Positions 24,662 to 35,732 are shown, counted from the stretch's first letter. The stretch: DNA of 64,000 nt from Streptomyces sp. SID8374 (GCF_009865135.1 NZ_WWGH01000001.1:1054001-1118000), one strand, 5' to 3'. The notes: generated by a model not told the origin, from the letters alone. Numbers and translations: made by a program.

Positions 24662-26314
24662 CTATAGGGCCCTGGCCGCCGCCCGGCCCGCTGCTCGGCC
24701 CGAGAAGATGCAGCCGCCCAGGAACGTGCCCTCCAGCGAGCGGTAGCCGTGGACCCCGCCGCCGCCGAAGCCGGCCGCCTCGCCCGCCGCGTACAGGCCG
24801 GGGAGCGGAGTGCCGTCCGCGGTGAGGACCCGGGAGGAGAGGTCCGTCTCCAGGCCGCCCAGGGACTTGCGGGTCAGGATGTTGAGGCGTACGGCGATGA
24901 GCGGGCCCGCCGCCGGGTCCAGGATGCGGTGCGGTTTCGCCGTACGGATCAGGCGGTCGCCCAGGTAGGCGCGGGCGCCGTGGATCGCGGTGACCTGGAG
25001 GTCCTTGGTGAAGGGGTTGGCGATCTCGCGGTCGCGGGCGGTGATCTCGCGGCGCAGCTCCTCCACGTCGATCAGCCCGTCGCCGCTCACCGCGTTCATG
25101 CCCCGGACCAGCGCGTCGAGGTCCTTCTCCACGACGAAGTCCGCGCCGTGGTCCATGAACGCCTTGACCGGTGCGGGGACGTCCGCGCGGGCCCGGCCGA
25201 TCACGTCGCGGACCGACTTGCCGGTCAGGTCCGGGTTCTGCTCCGAGCCGGAGAGGGCGAACTCCTTGCCGATGATGCGCTGGTTGAGCACGAACCAGGT
25301 GTAGCCGTGGCCCGACTTCATGATGTGTTCGAGGGTGCCGAGCGTGTCGAAGCCGGGGAAGAGCGGGACGGGCAGCCGCTTGCCGCGGGCGTCCAGCCAG
25401 AGGGAGGAGGGGCCGGGCAGGATGCGGATGGCGTGCTTGGACCAGATCGGGTTCCAGTTCTCGATGCCCTCGGTGTAGTGCCACATCCGGTCGCGGTTGA
25501 TGTGGTGCGCGCCCGCCTCCTCGGCGATGCCCAGCATCAGCCCGTCGACATGGGCGGGGACACCGGAGAGCAGCTTCTCGGGCGGGGTGCCGAGCCGCTT
25601 CGGCCACTGGGAGCGGACCAGGTCGTGGTTGCCGCCGATGCCTCCGGAGGTGACGATCACCGCCTGGGCCTTGAGCTCGAAGGCGCCGGTCGCCTCCCGG
25701 CCGGAGGCGGTGCCGCGCTCGGCCCCGCTCGGCTCCAGGATCTCGCCGGTGACCGTGTCCAGCGCCCCGGCCGTGCGGGCGAGACCCGTGACACGGTGGC
25801 GGAACCGCAGCTGGACGAGCCCCTTGGCGACGCCCGCGCGGACCCGCCGCTCGAAGGGGGCGACGACGCCGGGCCCGGTGCCCCAGGTGATGTGGAAGCG
25901 GGGTACGGAGTTGCCGTGGCCGGTCGCGTCGTAGCCGCCGCGCTCCGCCCAGCCGACTACGGGGAAGATCCGCAGCCCCTGCTGGTGCAGCCAGGAGCGC
26001 TTCTCCCCGGCCGCGAAGTCGACGTACGCCTCGGCCCACTTCTTGGGCCAGTGGTCCTCCTCGCGGTCGAACCCGGCGGTGCCGTACCAGTCCTGGAGGG
26101 CCAGCTCCCGGCTGTCCTTGATCCTCAGCCGCCGCTGCTCTGGCGAGTCGACGAGGAAGAGGCCGCCGAAGGACCAGTGGGCCTGCCCGCCGATGGACTG
26201 CTCGGGCTCCTGGTCGAGGACGATCACGGAGCGGCCGGCGTCGACCAGCTCGGCGGTGGCCACGAGTCCGGCGAGCCCTGCCCCGATCACGATCACATCA
26301 GCGTCGTACGCCAT
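24662..26314 (-). CDS. FAD-binding dehydrogenase (flavocytochrome c/KstD superfamily)
   Basis: A 550-residue flavoprotein. The N-terminal DADVIVIGAGLAGLVATAELVDAG is the dinucleotide-binding Rossmann fold. QSIGGQAHWSFGGLF and the C-terminal LPGLYAAGEAAGFGGGGVHGYRSLEG are typical of FAD-dependent fumarate-reductase/3-ketosteroid-dehydrogenase-like enzymes. The substrate is not known; steroid dehydrogenation should not be assumed, because this subgroup is widespread in Streptomyces without steroid genes. ATG 26314 has AGGA at 8-nt spacing, better than ATG 26323. It is a single gene, divergent from the Nudix gene. Confidence 0.88.
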   Translation of the reverse strand: MAYDADVIVIGAGLAGLVATAELVDAGRSVIVLDQEPEQSIGGQAHWSFGGLFLVDSPEQRRLRIKDSRELALQDWYGTAGFDREEDHWPKKWAEAYVDFAAGEKRSWLHQQGLRIFPVVGWAERGGYDATGHGNSVPRFHITWGTGPGVVAPFERRVRAGVAKGLVQLRFRHRVTGLARTAGALDTVTGEILEPSGAERGTASGREATGAFELKAQAVIVTSGGIGGNHDLVRSQWPKRLGTPPEKLLSGVPAHVDGLMLGIAEEAGAHHINRDRMWHYTEGIENWNPIWSKHAIRILPGPSSLWLDARGKRLPVPLFPGFDTLGTLEHIMKSGHGYTWFVLNQRIIGKEFALSGSEQNPDLTGKSVRDVIGRARADVPAPVKAFMDHGADFVVEKDLDALVRGMNAVSGDGLIDVEELRREITARDREIANPFTKDLQVTAIHGARAYLGDRLIRTAKPHRILDPAAGPLIAVRLNILTRKSLGGLETDLSSRVLTADGTPLPGLYAAGEAAGFGGGGVHGYRSLEGTFLGGCIFSGRAAGRAAARAL

Positions 26315-26425
26315 GGGTTCCATCCTGTCGGGAAGGGGCGGGGCGGGGCACCGGGATGACAAGTTACCCGTGCGTCAGATCTTGGGTACCGGCCGCTGCC
26401 ACGTCAACCACCCGGGTGCTGTTGG

Positions 26426-26944
26426 ATGAAACGCATGACGCCTTCTGACGAGATCCTGGACATCGTCGACGAGAACGACGAGGTCATCGGCCAGGCCCCG
26501 CGCGGCGAGGCGACCGCCCGGGGCCTGCGCCACCGCTGCGTCTTCATCGAGGCCCGCGACGCCGAGGGGCGGGTCTTCGTCCACCGCCGTACGCCCACGA
26601 AGCTGGTCTTCCCCTCGCACTACGACATGTTCGTCGGCGGGGTGGTGGGCGCGGGCGAGTCCTACGACGAGGCGGCGCTGCGCGAGGCCGAGGAGGAGCT
26701 GGGCGTCTCGGGCCTGCCGGCGCCCGAGCCGCTGTTCCGCTTCCTCTACACGAGCGCCGAGCACACCTGGTGGTCCGCCGTCTACCAGGTGCGGTGCGAA
26801 CTGCCGGTGGCCCCGCAGGCGGAGGAGGTCGCCTGGCACACCTTCCTGGACGACGCGGAGCTGGAGGAGCGTCTGGGTGAGTGGCCGTGGGTGCCGGACG
26901 GGGTGGAGGCGTACCGGCGGCTCAAGGAGTTCCGGGCCCTCTGA
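26426..26944 (+). CDS. Nudix hydrolase (isopentenyl-diphosphate-isomerase-like/YfcD type)
   Basis: A 172-residue Nudix protein. The full Nudix box GGVVGAGESYDEAALREAEEEL (written in two overlapping parts here: GGVVGAGESYDEAAL and REAEEELG) carries the metal-binding glutamates at ~72-95. The N-terminal ILDIVDENDEVIGQAPRGEA and RVFVHRRTPTKLVFP fit the YfcD-type subgroup. It removes a nucleoside or organic diphosphate moiety; the substrate is unknown. ATG 26426 and ATG 26435 are both possible. It is followed 18 bp later by the DUF202 pair, likely one operon. Confidence 0.9.
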   Translation: MKRMTPSDEILDIVDENDEVIGQAPRGEATARGLRHRCVFIEARDAEGRVFVHRRTPTKLVFPSHYDMFVGGVVGAGESYDEAALREAEEELGVSGLPAPEPLFRFLYTSAEHTWWSAVYQVRCELPVAPQAEEVAWHTFLDDAELEERLGEWPWVPDGVEAYRRLKEFRAL

Positions 26945-26962
26945 CCTCGTAAGGTGCCGGGT

Positions 26963-27358
26963 GTGAACAAGATCGCGCAGAGCGTACGGCTGTGGTTCGC
27001 GCCGCAGCGGATCCGGGACGAGGGGGCCACCCCCGACTACCGGTTCTCGCTGGCCAACGAGCGCACGTTCCTCGCCTGGATCCGGACGGCGCTGGCCCTG
27101 ATCGGCGGGGGCTTCGCCGTGGACCAGTTCCTGCCGGAGCTGGTCTGGGGCGTGCGGGCCGGGCTCGCCCTCGGGCTGCTCGCCGCGGGGGTGCTGTGTG
27201 CGCTGCGGGCGGTCAACCACTGGGTGCGGTGCGAGCGGGCGATGCGGCGCGGGGAGGACCTGCCGGTCTCCCGGTTCCCGACGGTGCTGGGGATCGTGGT
27301 GGCGGTCGTGGCCGTGGCGATGGTGGTGGTGGTCCTCTTCGGCTGGGAGGGGCGGTGA
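26963..27358 (+). CDS. DUF202/YidH membrane protein, first of a pair
   Basis: A 131-residue membrane protein with three hydrophobic helices. DYRFSLANERTFLAWIRTALALIGGGFAVDQF is the diagnostic YidH-type DUF202 stretch, given here in its parts RFSLANERTFLAWIRT and ALALIGGGFAVDQF. GTG 26963 was chosen because AAGG at 26951 fits its spacing and VNKIAQSVRLWF is the family start; GTG 26954 is possible. Its stop overlaps the GTG of the second DUF202 gene. The function is unknown; homologues occur next to transporters and stress proteins. Confidence 0.85.
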   Translation: MNKIAQSVRLWFAPQRIRDEGATPDYRFSLANERTFLAWIRTALALIGGGFAVDQFLPELVWGVRAGLALGLLAAGVLCALRAVNHWVRCERAMRRGEDLPVSRFPTVLGIVVAVVAVAMVVVVLFGWEGR

Positions 27359-27669
27359 CGGCGGTGGCCGAACGGGACCCGGGGCTCCAGCCCGAGCGGA
27401 CGCGGCTCGCCTGGCGGCGTACGACGCTGTCCGCCACGGTGGTGGCGCTGCTCGCCGGACGGCAGGCGCTGCACAGCGGTGCGACCCCGGCCGGGCTGGT
27501 CGCCCTGGCGCTGACCGTGGCGGCCTGGCTGGGGTTCCTGGCGGTGGCCCACCGCCGGGTGCAGCGCATGGCCGTGGCACGGCCGGAGCCACTCGCACCG
27601 CGCCGGGCGCTGACGGCGGCGCTGTGCACGGTGGCGTTCGCGGTGTTCGCGGTGGCGATGCTGTTCTGA
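27355..27669 (+). CDS. DUF202 membrane protein, second of a pair
   Basis: A 104-residue DUF202 protein with three predicted membrane helices. The family core is RDPGLQPERTRLAWRRTT, where the first helix follows the Arg/Trp segment. It starts at GTG 27355, sharing GTGA with the stop of the preceding DUF202 gene; this split into two coupled DUF202 proteins is common in actinobacteria and suggests a hetero-oligomer. Its last codons (ATGCTGTTCTGA) form the first unit of a three-copy tandem repeat that continues downstream. Confidence 0.85.
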   Translation: MTAVAERDPGLQPERTRLAWRRTTLSATVVALLAGRQALHSGATPAGLVALALTVAAWLGFLAVAHRRVQRMAVARPEPLAPRRALTAALCTVAFAVFAVAMLF

Positions 27670-27733
27670 GCGTGCCCCCAGGGATGCCGCTCTGAGTGCA
27701 CCCCGGGGATGCTGTTCCGAGTGCACCCCGGGG
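27657..27733 (+). repeat. three tandem ~26-nt copies of a gene 3' end
   Basis: Units at 27657-27682, 27683-27707 and 27708-27733 share the pattern GATGCTGTTCTGAG followed by a GTGCMCCCVGG-like tail. Unit 1 holds the last codons and stop of the DUF202 gene; units 2 and 3 lie outside it. Confidence 0.85.
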
Positions 27734-27758
27734 TCGGTCTGCATGCGCCCCGAAGAGG

Positions 27759-28694
27759 TCAGCTGTCCCAGTCCACCCTGACCACGATCTTGCCCCGGGT
27801 GCGTCCCTCCTGGTTGAGGCGGTACGCCTCGGCCGCCTGCTCCAGCGGGAAGACCCGGTCCACATGGACGGTGACGATGCCCTGTTCGGCCAGCTCCGCG
27901 AGCTGGACCAGGTCGGCGGCGTCGGGCCGGACGAAGGCGTAGCGGCCGCCGTAGGAGAAGACCTCGTTGTCGGCGATCGAGGCGAGCCGGCCGCCCTCCG
28001 CCAGCGTCTCGGCCGAGACCCGCAGCGCCTCGCCGCCCACCGTGTCGAAGGCGGCGTCGAAACCCTCGGGGACCAGCTCCCGCAGCCGGTCGGCGAGGCC
28101 GTCCCCGTACTCCACCGGTTCGGCGCCCAGGCTCCGTACATGGTCGTGGTTGCGGGCGCTCGCGGTGCCGACGACCCGGCAGCCGCTGTGGCGGGCGAGC
28201 TGTACGGCGAGGGAGCCGACCCCGCCCGCCGCCGCGTGGACCAGGACGGTGTCGCCGTCGCGGATCTTCAGGGTGCGGTGCAGCACCTGGTACGCGGTGA
28301 GCCCGGCCAGCGGCAGGCCCGCGGCCTCCTCGAAGCTGAGGCTGAGCGGCTTGCGGGCGAGGGTGCGTACGGGGGCGGCGACGTACTCGGCGAACGTACC
28401 CCGGGAGAGGAAGTCCTCCCGGACGTAGCCGATCACCTCGTCCCCGACCGCGAACTCGTCGACGGCGACGCCCGGTTGCACGACGACCCCGGAGACGTCC
28501 CAGCCGGGGATCACCGGGAAGACGGCTTCGAGGCCGCCCTGGAGGTAGCCCTCACGCGCCTTCCAGTCGACCGGGTTGACGGCGGCGGCCCGCACCTTCA
28601 CCAGGACCGAGTCGGGGCCGACCTTGGGGTCGGGCCGCTCGCCGTACTCCAGGACATCGGCCGAGCCGTACGTGTTGTAGCTGATCGCCTTCAT
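27759..28694 (-). CDS. NADP-dependent zinc-less quinone oxidoreductase-type MDR protein
   Basis: A 311-residue medium-chain dehydrogenase/reductase without zinc ligands. MKAISYNTYGSADVLEYGE is the typical start, VNPVDWKAREGYLQGG the substrate loop, and TVLVHAAAGGVGSLAVQLARHSG the nucleotide-binding motif. This branch reduces quinones or enones with NADPH. It faces the reductase gene upstream (37 bp away, same strand), so the two may be co-transcribed. The physiological substrate is not known. Confidence 0.92.
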   Translation of the reverse strand: MKAISYNTYGSADVLEYGERPDPKVGPDSVLVKVRAAAVNPVDWKAREGYLQGGLEAVFPVIPGWDVSGVVVQPGVAVDEFAVGDEVIGYVREDFLSRGTFAEYVAAPVRTLARKPLSLSFEEAAGLPLAGLTAYQVLHRTLKIRDGDTVLVHAAAGGVGSLAVQLARHSGCRVVGTASARNHDHVRSLGAEPVEYGDGLADRLRELVPEGFDAAFDTVGGEALRVSAETLAEGGRLASIADNEVFSYGGRYAFVRPDAADLVQLAELAEQGIVTVHVDRVFPLEQAAEAYRLNQEGRTRGKIVVRVDWDS

Positions 28695-28730
28695 TCCTCG
28701 ACCTTCGGCGCAGGCCGGGGTCGTCGCAAC

Positions 28731-29219
28731 TCAGGGCCGAACGGCGGTGAGGGGCGGCAGGAGGGTGCGGGGGTCGTGGCCGGCGTGCCAGAGGCCGATG
28801 AGGAAGGCGGTGGCGGTCTCCAGGTAGGCGGCCCAGAGATGGGCCGGGAGGTGGTTGAACGCCTTGACGACCCGGGCGCCGGTGGCGTCGGCGATCGTAC
28901 GGGCGGCTCCGGGGCCGTGTCCGGTGGTGAGCGTGCAGCCGGGGCCGATGGCGTTGGTGCAGTCGATGAGGACGCGGTCGCGCAGGGAGCCCAGCGGAGG
29001 GAGCACCTCCGCGACCGCGTCGTACGGCAGGGCGAGCAGGGTGGCGTCCCCGAAGGCGGCGGCCTCGGCGGGGGTGCCCGCGCTGGAGCCCGTACGTCCG
29101 GCGAGGGCCTGGGCCCGGTCCGGGGAGCGGCCGCCGAAGAGCACGTCGTGCCCGGCCCGCGCCCAGGATGTGCCGAGCGCGTCCGCCATGGAGCCCGTGC
29201 CGATGATGCCGATCCTCAT
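28731..29219 (-). CDS. shortened NADPH-dependent F420 reductase-like protein
   Basis: A 162-residue Rossmann protein. MRIGIIGTGSMADALGTSWARAGHDV, LFGGRSPDRA, and RVVKAFNHLPAHLWAA are the N-terminal two thirds of NADPH:F420 oxidoreductase-like proteins, which are usually ~200-220 residues. After LWAA the text jumps to YLETATAFLIGLWHAGHDPRTLLPP, which resembles the family's far C-terminus, so ~40-50 internal residues seem to be missing in frame. It may be inactive or altered. It is divergent from an HxlR regulator gene 100 bp away. Confidence 0.75.
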   Translation of the reverse strand: MRIGIIGTGSMADALGTSWARAGHDVLFGGRSPDRAQALAGRTGSSAGTPAEAAAFGDATLLALPYDAVAEVLPPLGSLRDRVLIDCTNAIGPGCTLTTGHGPGAARTIADATGARVVKAFNHLPAHLWAAYLETATAFLIGLWHAGHDPRTLLPPLTAVRP

Positions 29220-29319
29220 GTCCCTCTCCCCGCTTGCGCGTCGGGTGTGATGTCCTCCGTACGGAAACGCCAGAGGGGCGCCCGGTTACCGATCGGTGCC
29301 CGGCGGGAGGGGGAGACGT

Positions 29320-29676
29320 GTGGACCGGGTGCTCGCGGACTGCCGGGCCAGGCTCGGCTTCGACCTGCTCTCCCACACCTGGAACGCCGTGGTGATCTGC
29401 GCCCTGGCCGACGGTGAGCTGCGGCCCCGGGACCTCCGGGTGGCGATCGGTTCCATCAGCTCCAAGGTGCTGACCGAGACCCTGCGCCGGCTGGAGGGGT
29501 ACGCGCTGGTGGAGCGGCGGGCCGTCGCCGGTTCCCCGCCGGGTGTCGCGTACGCGCTCACCGCCCTGGGGCGGACCCTGCTGGAGCCGATCGAGGCGCT
29601 GGGCCGCTGGTCGGCGGAGTACGGGGACGCGTTCGCCGCCGCGCAGAGGTGGGACGAGGAGGACACGTCGGCGTAG
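29320..29676 (+). CDS. HxlR-family transcriptional regulator
   Basis: A 118-residue winged-helix regulator. The whole protein is one HxlR domain: LLSHTWNAVVICALADGELRP (helix 1-2), ISSKVLTETLRRLEGYALVERR (recognition helix and turn), then the wing and YALTALGRTLLEPIEALGRW. HxlR proteins usually sense reactive electrophiles or oxidants and act on the divergent gene, here the F420-reductase-like gene. The only cysteines are in DCRA and VICALA. GTG 29320 has GGGAGG and GGGAG just upstream and is preferred to GTG 29296. Two small palindromes (TCCGTACGGA at 29256-29265; CGGTTACCG at 29283-29291) lie in the divergent region. Confidence 0.85.
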   Translation: MDRVLADCRARLGFDLLSHTWNAVVICALADGELRPRDLRVAIGSISSKVLTETLRRLEGYALVERRAVAGSPPGVAYALTALGRTLLEPIEALGRWSAEYGDAFAAAQRWDEEDTSA

Positions 29677-29699
29677 GGCCTCCCCCCGCGCGAGCCCCC

Positions 29700-31004
29700 T
29701 CACCAGCGCGGGATCACCGGCGTCTCCCACTCCGGGTCGCCCCTGCGCATCGCCGCCGCGTCGTCGCGCTCGCGGTAGGTGCCGTCGTCCGCCAGCCAGC
29801 GGCGGTGCAGGGCCGCCAGCCGGTCGCGGTCCAGTTCCACGCCGAGGCCGGGGGTGTCGGAGACGGTGAGGCGGCCGTCGGTGAAGGTGTGGCGTTCGGT
29901 GATGACGTCCTCGGTCTGCCACGGGTAGTGGCTGTCGCAGGCGTACGCGAGGTCCGGCACGGTGGCGGCCACGTGGGTCATCGCGGCGAGGCTGATGCCG
30001 AGGTGGGTGTTGGAGTGCATGGAGAGGCCGACGCCGAACGTGCGGCAGAGCGCGGCGAGTTCGCGGGTGCGGTGGAGGCCGCCCCAGTAGTGGTGGTCGC
30101 TGAGGACGATCTGCACGGCGTCGGTGGCGAAGGCCTCGGGGACCTCGGCGAGGGTGGTGACGCACATGTTGGTGGCCAGCGGGACGTCGGTGGCGGCGGA
30201 GACGGCGGCCATGGACTCCGTGCCGCCGGTGGGGTCCTCCAGGTATTCCAGGGCGCCCTTGAGCTGCTCGGCGACGTACAGCGAGGTGCGGACGGACCAG
30301 GCGCCGTTGGGGTCCAGGCGGAGCGGGCGGCCGGGGAACGCCTCGGCCAGGGCGCGGATCGCGGCGATCTCCTCGTCGGGGGCGAAGACGCCGCCCTTGA
30401 GCTTGAAGGAGGCGAAGCCGTACGTGTCGGCGAAGCGCCGGGCCTGGGCGACGATGCCCGCCGGGTCGAGGGCCGCGCCCCAGTCGTCCCGCTCACCGTC
30501 CTGCGGGTGGTGGGCCCAGCGGTAGAAGAGGTACGCGCTGTACTCGACGGTCTCGCGGACCTTCCCGCCGAGCAGCGCGTGCACGGGCAGGCCGAGCGCC
30601 TTGCCGAGGGCGTCCAGGCAGGCGACCTCGAAGGCGGAGACGACGGAGAGGCGGATCTTGTCGGCGCTCTGGACGCCGCGCAGCCCGCCTGCGTCCACGC
30701 GGAGGTCCGCCTCCCGGCCCCCGGCGGGCCGTGAGTCGCCGCACACCTCCTCGGCCAGGGCGAACAGGCCGTTCAGATCGGTGACCGCGTGGCCGGGGAG
30801 CGCCCGGGCGAGCGCGTCGGCGGGGGCCAGGTACTTCCCGTCGCCGTACGTCTCCCCGACCCCGGTCACCCCGCCCCGCGTGACCACTTCCACGATGAGC
30901 CGGGGGGTGTACGGCTGGTGGACGCCCTGCGTGTTCAGCAGGGGCGGGTCGGCCACGAGGACCGGGGTGAGCCGGATGTCTTCGATCACCAGGTCGGTAT
31001 GCAT
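29700..31004 (-). CDS. gudD: glucarate dehydratase family enolase-superfamily protein
   Basis: A 434-residue member of the enolase superfamily. KxK catalytic lysine motif SFKLKGG, then metal ligands in LDPNGAW (Asp), EDPTGG (Glu) and ATNMCVT (Asn), and the His/Asp dyad in SDHHYWGG and MHSNTHLG. These match glucarate dehydratase, which makes 5-keto-4-deoxyglucarate from D-glucarate. No sugar-acid lyase or transporter is adjacent, so activity on glucarate is likely but unproven. It is divergent from the phosphotransferase operon. Confidence 0.88.
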   Translation of the reverse strand: MHTDLVIEDIRLTPVLVADPPLLNTQGVHQPYTPRLIVEVVTRGGVTGVGETYGDGKYLAPADALARALPGHAVTDLNGLFALAEEVCGDSRPAGGREADLRVDAGGLRGVQSADKIRLSVVSAFEVACLDALGKALGLPVHALLGGKVRETVEYSAYLFYRWAHHPQDGERDDWGAALDPAGIVAQARRFADTYGFASFKLKGGVFAPDEEIAAIRALAEAFPGRPLRLDPNGAWSVRTSLYVAEQLKGALEYLEDPTGGTESMAAVSAATDVPLATNMCVTTLAEVPEAFATDAVQIVLSDHHYWGGLHRTRELAALCRTFGVGLSMHSNTHLGISLAAMTHVAATVPDLAYACDSHYPWQTEDVITERHTFTDGRLTVSDTPGLGVELDRDRLAALHRRWLADDGTYRERDDAAAMRRGDPEWETPVIPRW

Positions 31005-31087
31005 ACGTGAACTGTATTCAGGGATGAGATCCGCGACCAGAGTCCGGAGCCACTTCCGGCGCCCGATTGCGGGAGTTCACTGGGCGA

Positions 31088-31107
31088 CATACCGACTGGT
31101 CGGCATC
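31088..31107. promoter_or_regulatory. palindromic operator upstream of the phosphotransferase-ACAD operon
   Basis: CATACCGACT/GGTCGGCATC is a 20-bp near-perfect palindrome centred at 31097/31098, 92 bp before the start at 31199. The same motif occurs at 38287 and 58724. ACCGACCGGTCGGT-shaped sites are typical of TetR-family repressors. Confidence 0.6.
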
Positions 31108-31198
31108 ATGGTCGACGTCCGTGGTCACCGAGCATGCGACCGCCTCGCCCGACCGCCACGTTCCATCGCCTCGTTCCATCGCCCCGGAGGTACGCCCC

Positions 31199-32221
31199 AT
31201 GAGCCCCGTCCCCCCACCAGGTCTCGACCCGGAGCTGCTGCGCGGCCATCTCGACCGCGAACGGCCGGGGCTGGTGAGCGGACCCCTCGAAGCGCGGCTG
31301 ATCGAGGGCGGCCGCTCGAACCTCACGTACACGGTCACCGACGGGACCGGCCGCTGGGTGGTCCGCAGGCCCCCGCTGGGCCATGTGCTGGCCACCGCGC
31401 ACGACATGAAGCGCGAGCACCGGGTGATCAGCGCCCTGCACCCCACCGCCGTCCCGGTACCGGAGCCGGTGCTGCTCTGCGAGGACGACGCGGTGCTGGG
31501 GGCGCCCTTCTACGTCATGGAGCACGTCGAGGGCACCCCGTACCGCACCGCCGAACAGCTCGCCCCGCTGGGTCCCGAGCGCACCCGGGCCGCCGTCCTC
31601 GCGCTCGTCGACACCCTGGTCGACCTGCACGCGGTGGACCCGGCGGCCGTGGGGCTCGGGGACTTCGGGCGGCCCGACGGGTTCCTGGACCGGCAGCTGC
31701 GGCGCTGGGGCAAGCAGCTGGACGCCTCCCGCAACCGCGAGCTGGCCGGCATCGACGAGCTGCACGCCTCGCTCGGCCGTGAGCTGCCCGCATCGCCCGC
31801 GCCCACCGTCGTACACGGCGACTACCGCCTGGACAACGTGCTGCTCGGCCCGGACGACCGCATCAACGCGGTGCTGGACTGGGAGATGTCCACCCTGGGC
31901 GACCCGCTGACCGACCTCGGGCTCCTCGTGATGTACAGCTCCGACCTCGATCTGCCGCACTCCCCCGTCTCCACCACCAGCGGCGCCGCCGGGCACCCCT
32001 CCCCCGCCGAGCTGATCGCGCGGTACGCCGCCGGGTCGGGCCGGGACACCTCGGCCATCGCCTGGTACACCGCGTTCGCCTGGTTCAAGCTCGCCGTGAT
32101 CCTGGAGGGCATCCACTACCGCTACACCCTCGGCCAGACCGTCGGCGCCGGTTTCGATCAGATCGGCGATCTGGTCCCGGTCTTCATCGAGCACGGCCTC
32201 ACCACTCTCCAGGAAGGCTGA
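31199..32221 (+). CDS. ACAD10/11-type phosphotransferase (APH-fold), LvaA-like
   Basis: A 340-residue aminoglycoside-phosphotransferase-fold kinase of the acyl-CoA dehydrogenase-linked kind. It has a glycine-rich start (EGGRSNLTYTV), VRRPPLGH with the ATP lysine region, the catalytic loop VVHGDYRLDNVLL and the metal aspartate in VLDWEMSTLGDPLTDLG. In mammalian ACAD11 such a domain is fused to an acyl-CoA dehydrogenase and phosphorylates 4-hydroxyacyl-CoA; in Pseudomonas, LvaA does so for 4-hydroxyvaleryl-CoA. Here the dehydrogenase gene follows 6 bp later. GGAGGT stands 7 bp before ATG 31199, so a longer upstream frame is not used. The substrate is inferred, not known. Confidence 0.88.
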   Translation: MSPVPPPGLDPELLRGHLDRERPGLVSGPLEARLIEGGRSNLTYTVTDGTGRWVVRRPPLGHVLATAHDMKREHRVISALHPTAVPVPEPVLLCEDDAVLGAPFYVMEHVEGTPYRTAEQLAPLGPERTRAAVLALVDTLVDLHAVDPAAVGLGDFGRPDGFLDRQLRRWGKQLDASRNRELAGIDELHASLGRELPASPAPTVVHGDYRLDNVLLGPDDRINAVLDWEMSTLGDPLTDLGLLVMYSSDLDLPHSPVSTTSGAAGHPSPAELIARYAAGSGRDTSAIAWYTAFAWFKLAVILEGIHYRYTLGQTVGAGFDQIGDLVPVFIEHGLTTLQEG

Positions 32222-32227
32222 ACACCC

Positions 32228-33442
<1,215 letters not shown>

Positions 33443-33448
33443 GACCGG

Positions 33449-33480
33449 GTGTGGCCCCCTCCCGGGGGAGGGGGCCACAC
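33449..33480. terminator. hairpin between convergent ACAD and aminopeptidase genes
   Basis: A 15-bp perfect stem (33449-33463 and 33466-33480) with a tiny loop. Gap 33443-33496 holds nothing else. Confidence 0.75.
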
Positions 33481-33496
33481 CGCGATCGCCGGAGGA

Positions 33497-34969
<1,473 letters not shown>

Positions 34970-35065
34970 TCAATGAGGTGACAGTGTTCCGTCAAGAGCG
35001 GAAAGCGGACATGTCAGTTCCATTAACGAACACATATCGGCGTTTGGACGTGTTCAACCGGCTCT

Positions 35066-35140
35066 GAACAGGGCGGTGTTGAACAGAGCGGCGCCCGCCA
35101 GGCCGGTGCTGAACCGGGCGGTGCTGAAGAGCGCGGTGTT
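35066..35140. repeat. five 15-nt tandem units beside the tetR stop codon
   Basis: Units at 35066, 35081, 35096, 35111 and 35126, consensus GAACMGGGCGGTGYT, abut the TAA of the tetR gene (35139-35141). The remainder of gap 34835-35138 (304 bp) is the aminopeptidase upstream region; I see no gene in it. Confidence 0.7.
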
Positions 35141-35732
35141 ACGGGCGCAGGGCCCGCAGCAGCAGATCCGCGAGGTGGTCGGCGACCTGCTGGCGGCTGA
35201 GCGGTCCGTCCGGCCGGTACCAGGTGGAGAGGTGGTGGACCGAGCCGAAGTGGTAGTCGACCACCAGGTCGGCGGGGGTGGCCGTGGAGAACACCCCGCT
35301 GCGCTGGCCCTCCTCGATCAGCGCCCGGAACCGCTCGTGGTAGCGGCGCCGCTCCACCCGTACCTGCTTGTTCTTCTCCGGGCTCAGGTGGTGCATGGAG
35401 CGGAAGAAGATCGCCGCGTCGTCGAGGTTGTCGATGGTCGTGACGACCACGTCGGCCGCCGCGTCCCGCAGCCGCTGCTCCACGGGGGCCTCGGCGTCCG
35501 CGAAGGCGTCCAGCCGCTCCTGCTGGAGCCGCAGCACCCGGGCGTAGACCTCCTGGAGCAGGTCCTCCTTGGAGCCGAAGTAGTGGTAGAGCGCCCCCTT
35601 GGTGACGCCCGCCGCCTCGACGATCTCCTGGACCGAGGTGCGGTCGTACCCGCGCTCGGCGAAGAGCCGGGTGGCGGCGGCCAGCAGCCTCTGGGGGACG
35701 GGAGTGCCGTTCTGCTCCGTCGCCTTGACCAT
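35139..35732 (-). CDS. TetR-family regulator, candidate repressor of the lva-like operons
   Basis: A 197-residue TetR repressor. The HTH is at ~13-58: QRLLAAATRLFAERGYDRTSVQEIVEAAGVTKGALYHYFGSKEDLL, given here by its parts LFAERGYDRTSVQEIV and VTKGALYHYFGSK. The C-terminal all-helical ligand domain fits acyl-CoA-type sensors. ATG 35732 (MVKATEQNG) has AGGTGG in place and was preferred to 35753 or 35822. It sits between the synthetase operon and the ACAD operon, both of which have the same palindrome upstream, so it is the natural candidate for binding it. Confidence 0.88.
   Translation of the reverse strand: MVKATEQNGTPVPQRLLAAATRLFAERGYDRTSVQEIVEAAGVTKGALYHYFGSKEDLLQEVYARVLRLQQERLDAFADAEAPVEQRLRDAAADVVVTTIDNLDDAAIFFRSMHHLSPEKNKQVRVERRRYHERFRALIEEGQRSGVFSTATPADLVVDYHFGSVHHLSTWYRPDGPLSRQQVADHLADLLLRALRP

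Noticed and set aside
24662..26314. Steroid dehydrogenase (KstD) as a specific call
   Set aside because: Only the superfamily pattern is seen and no steroid or cholesterol genes are present.
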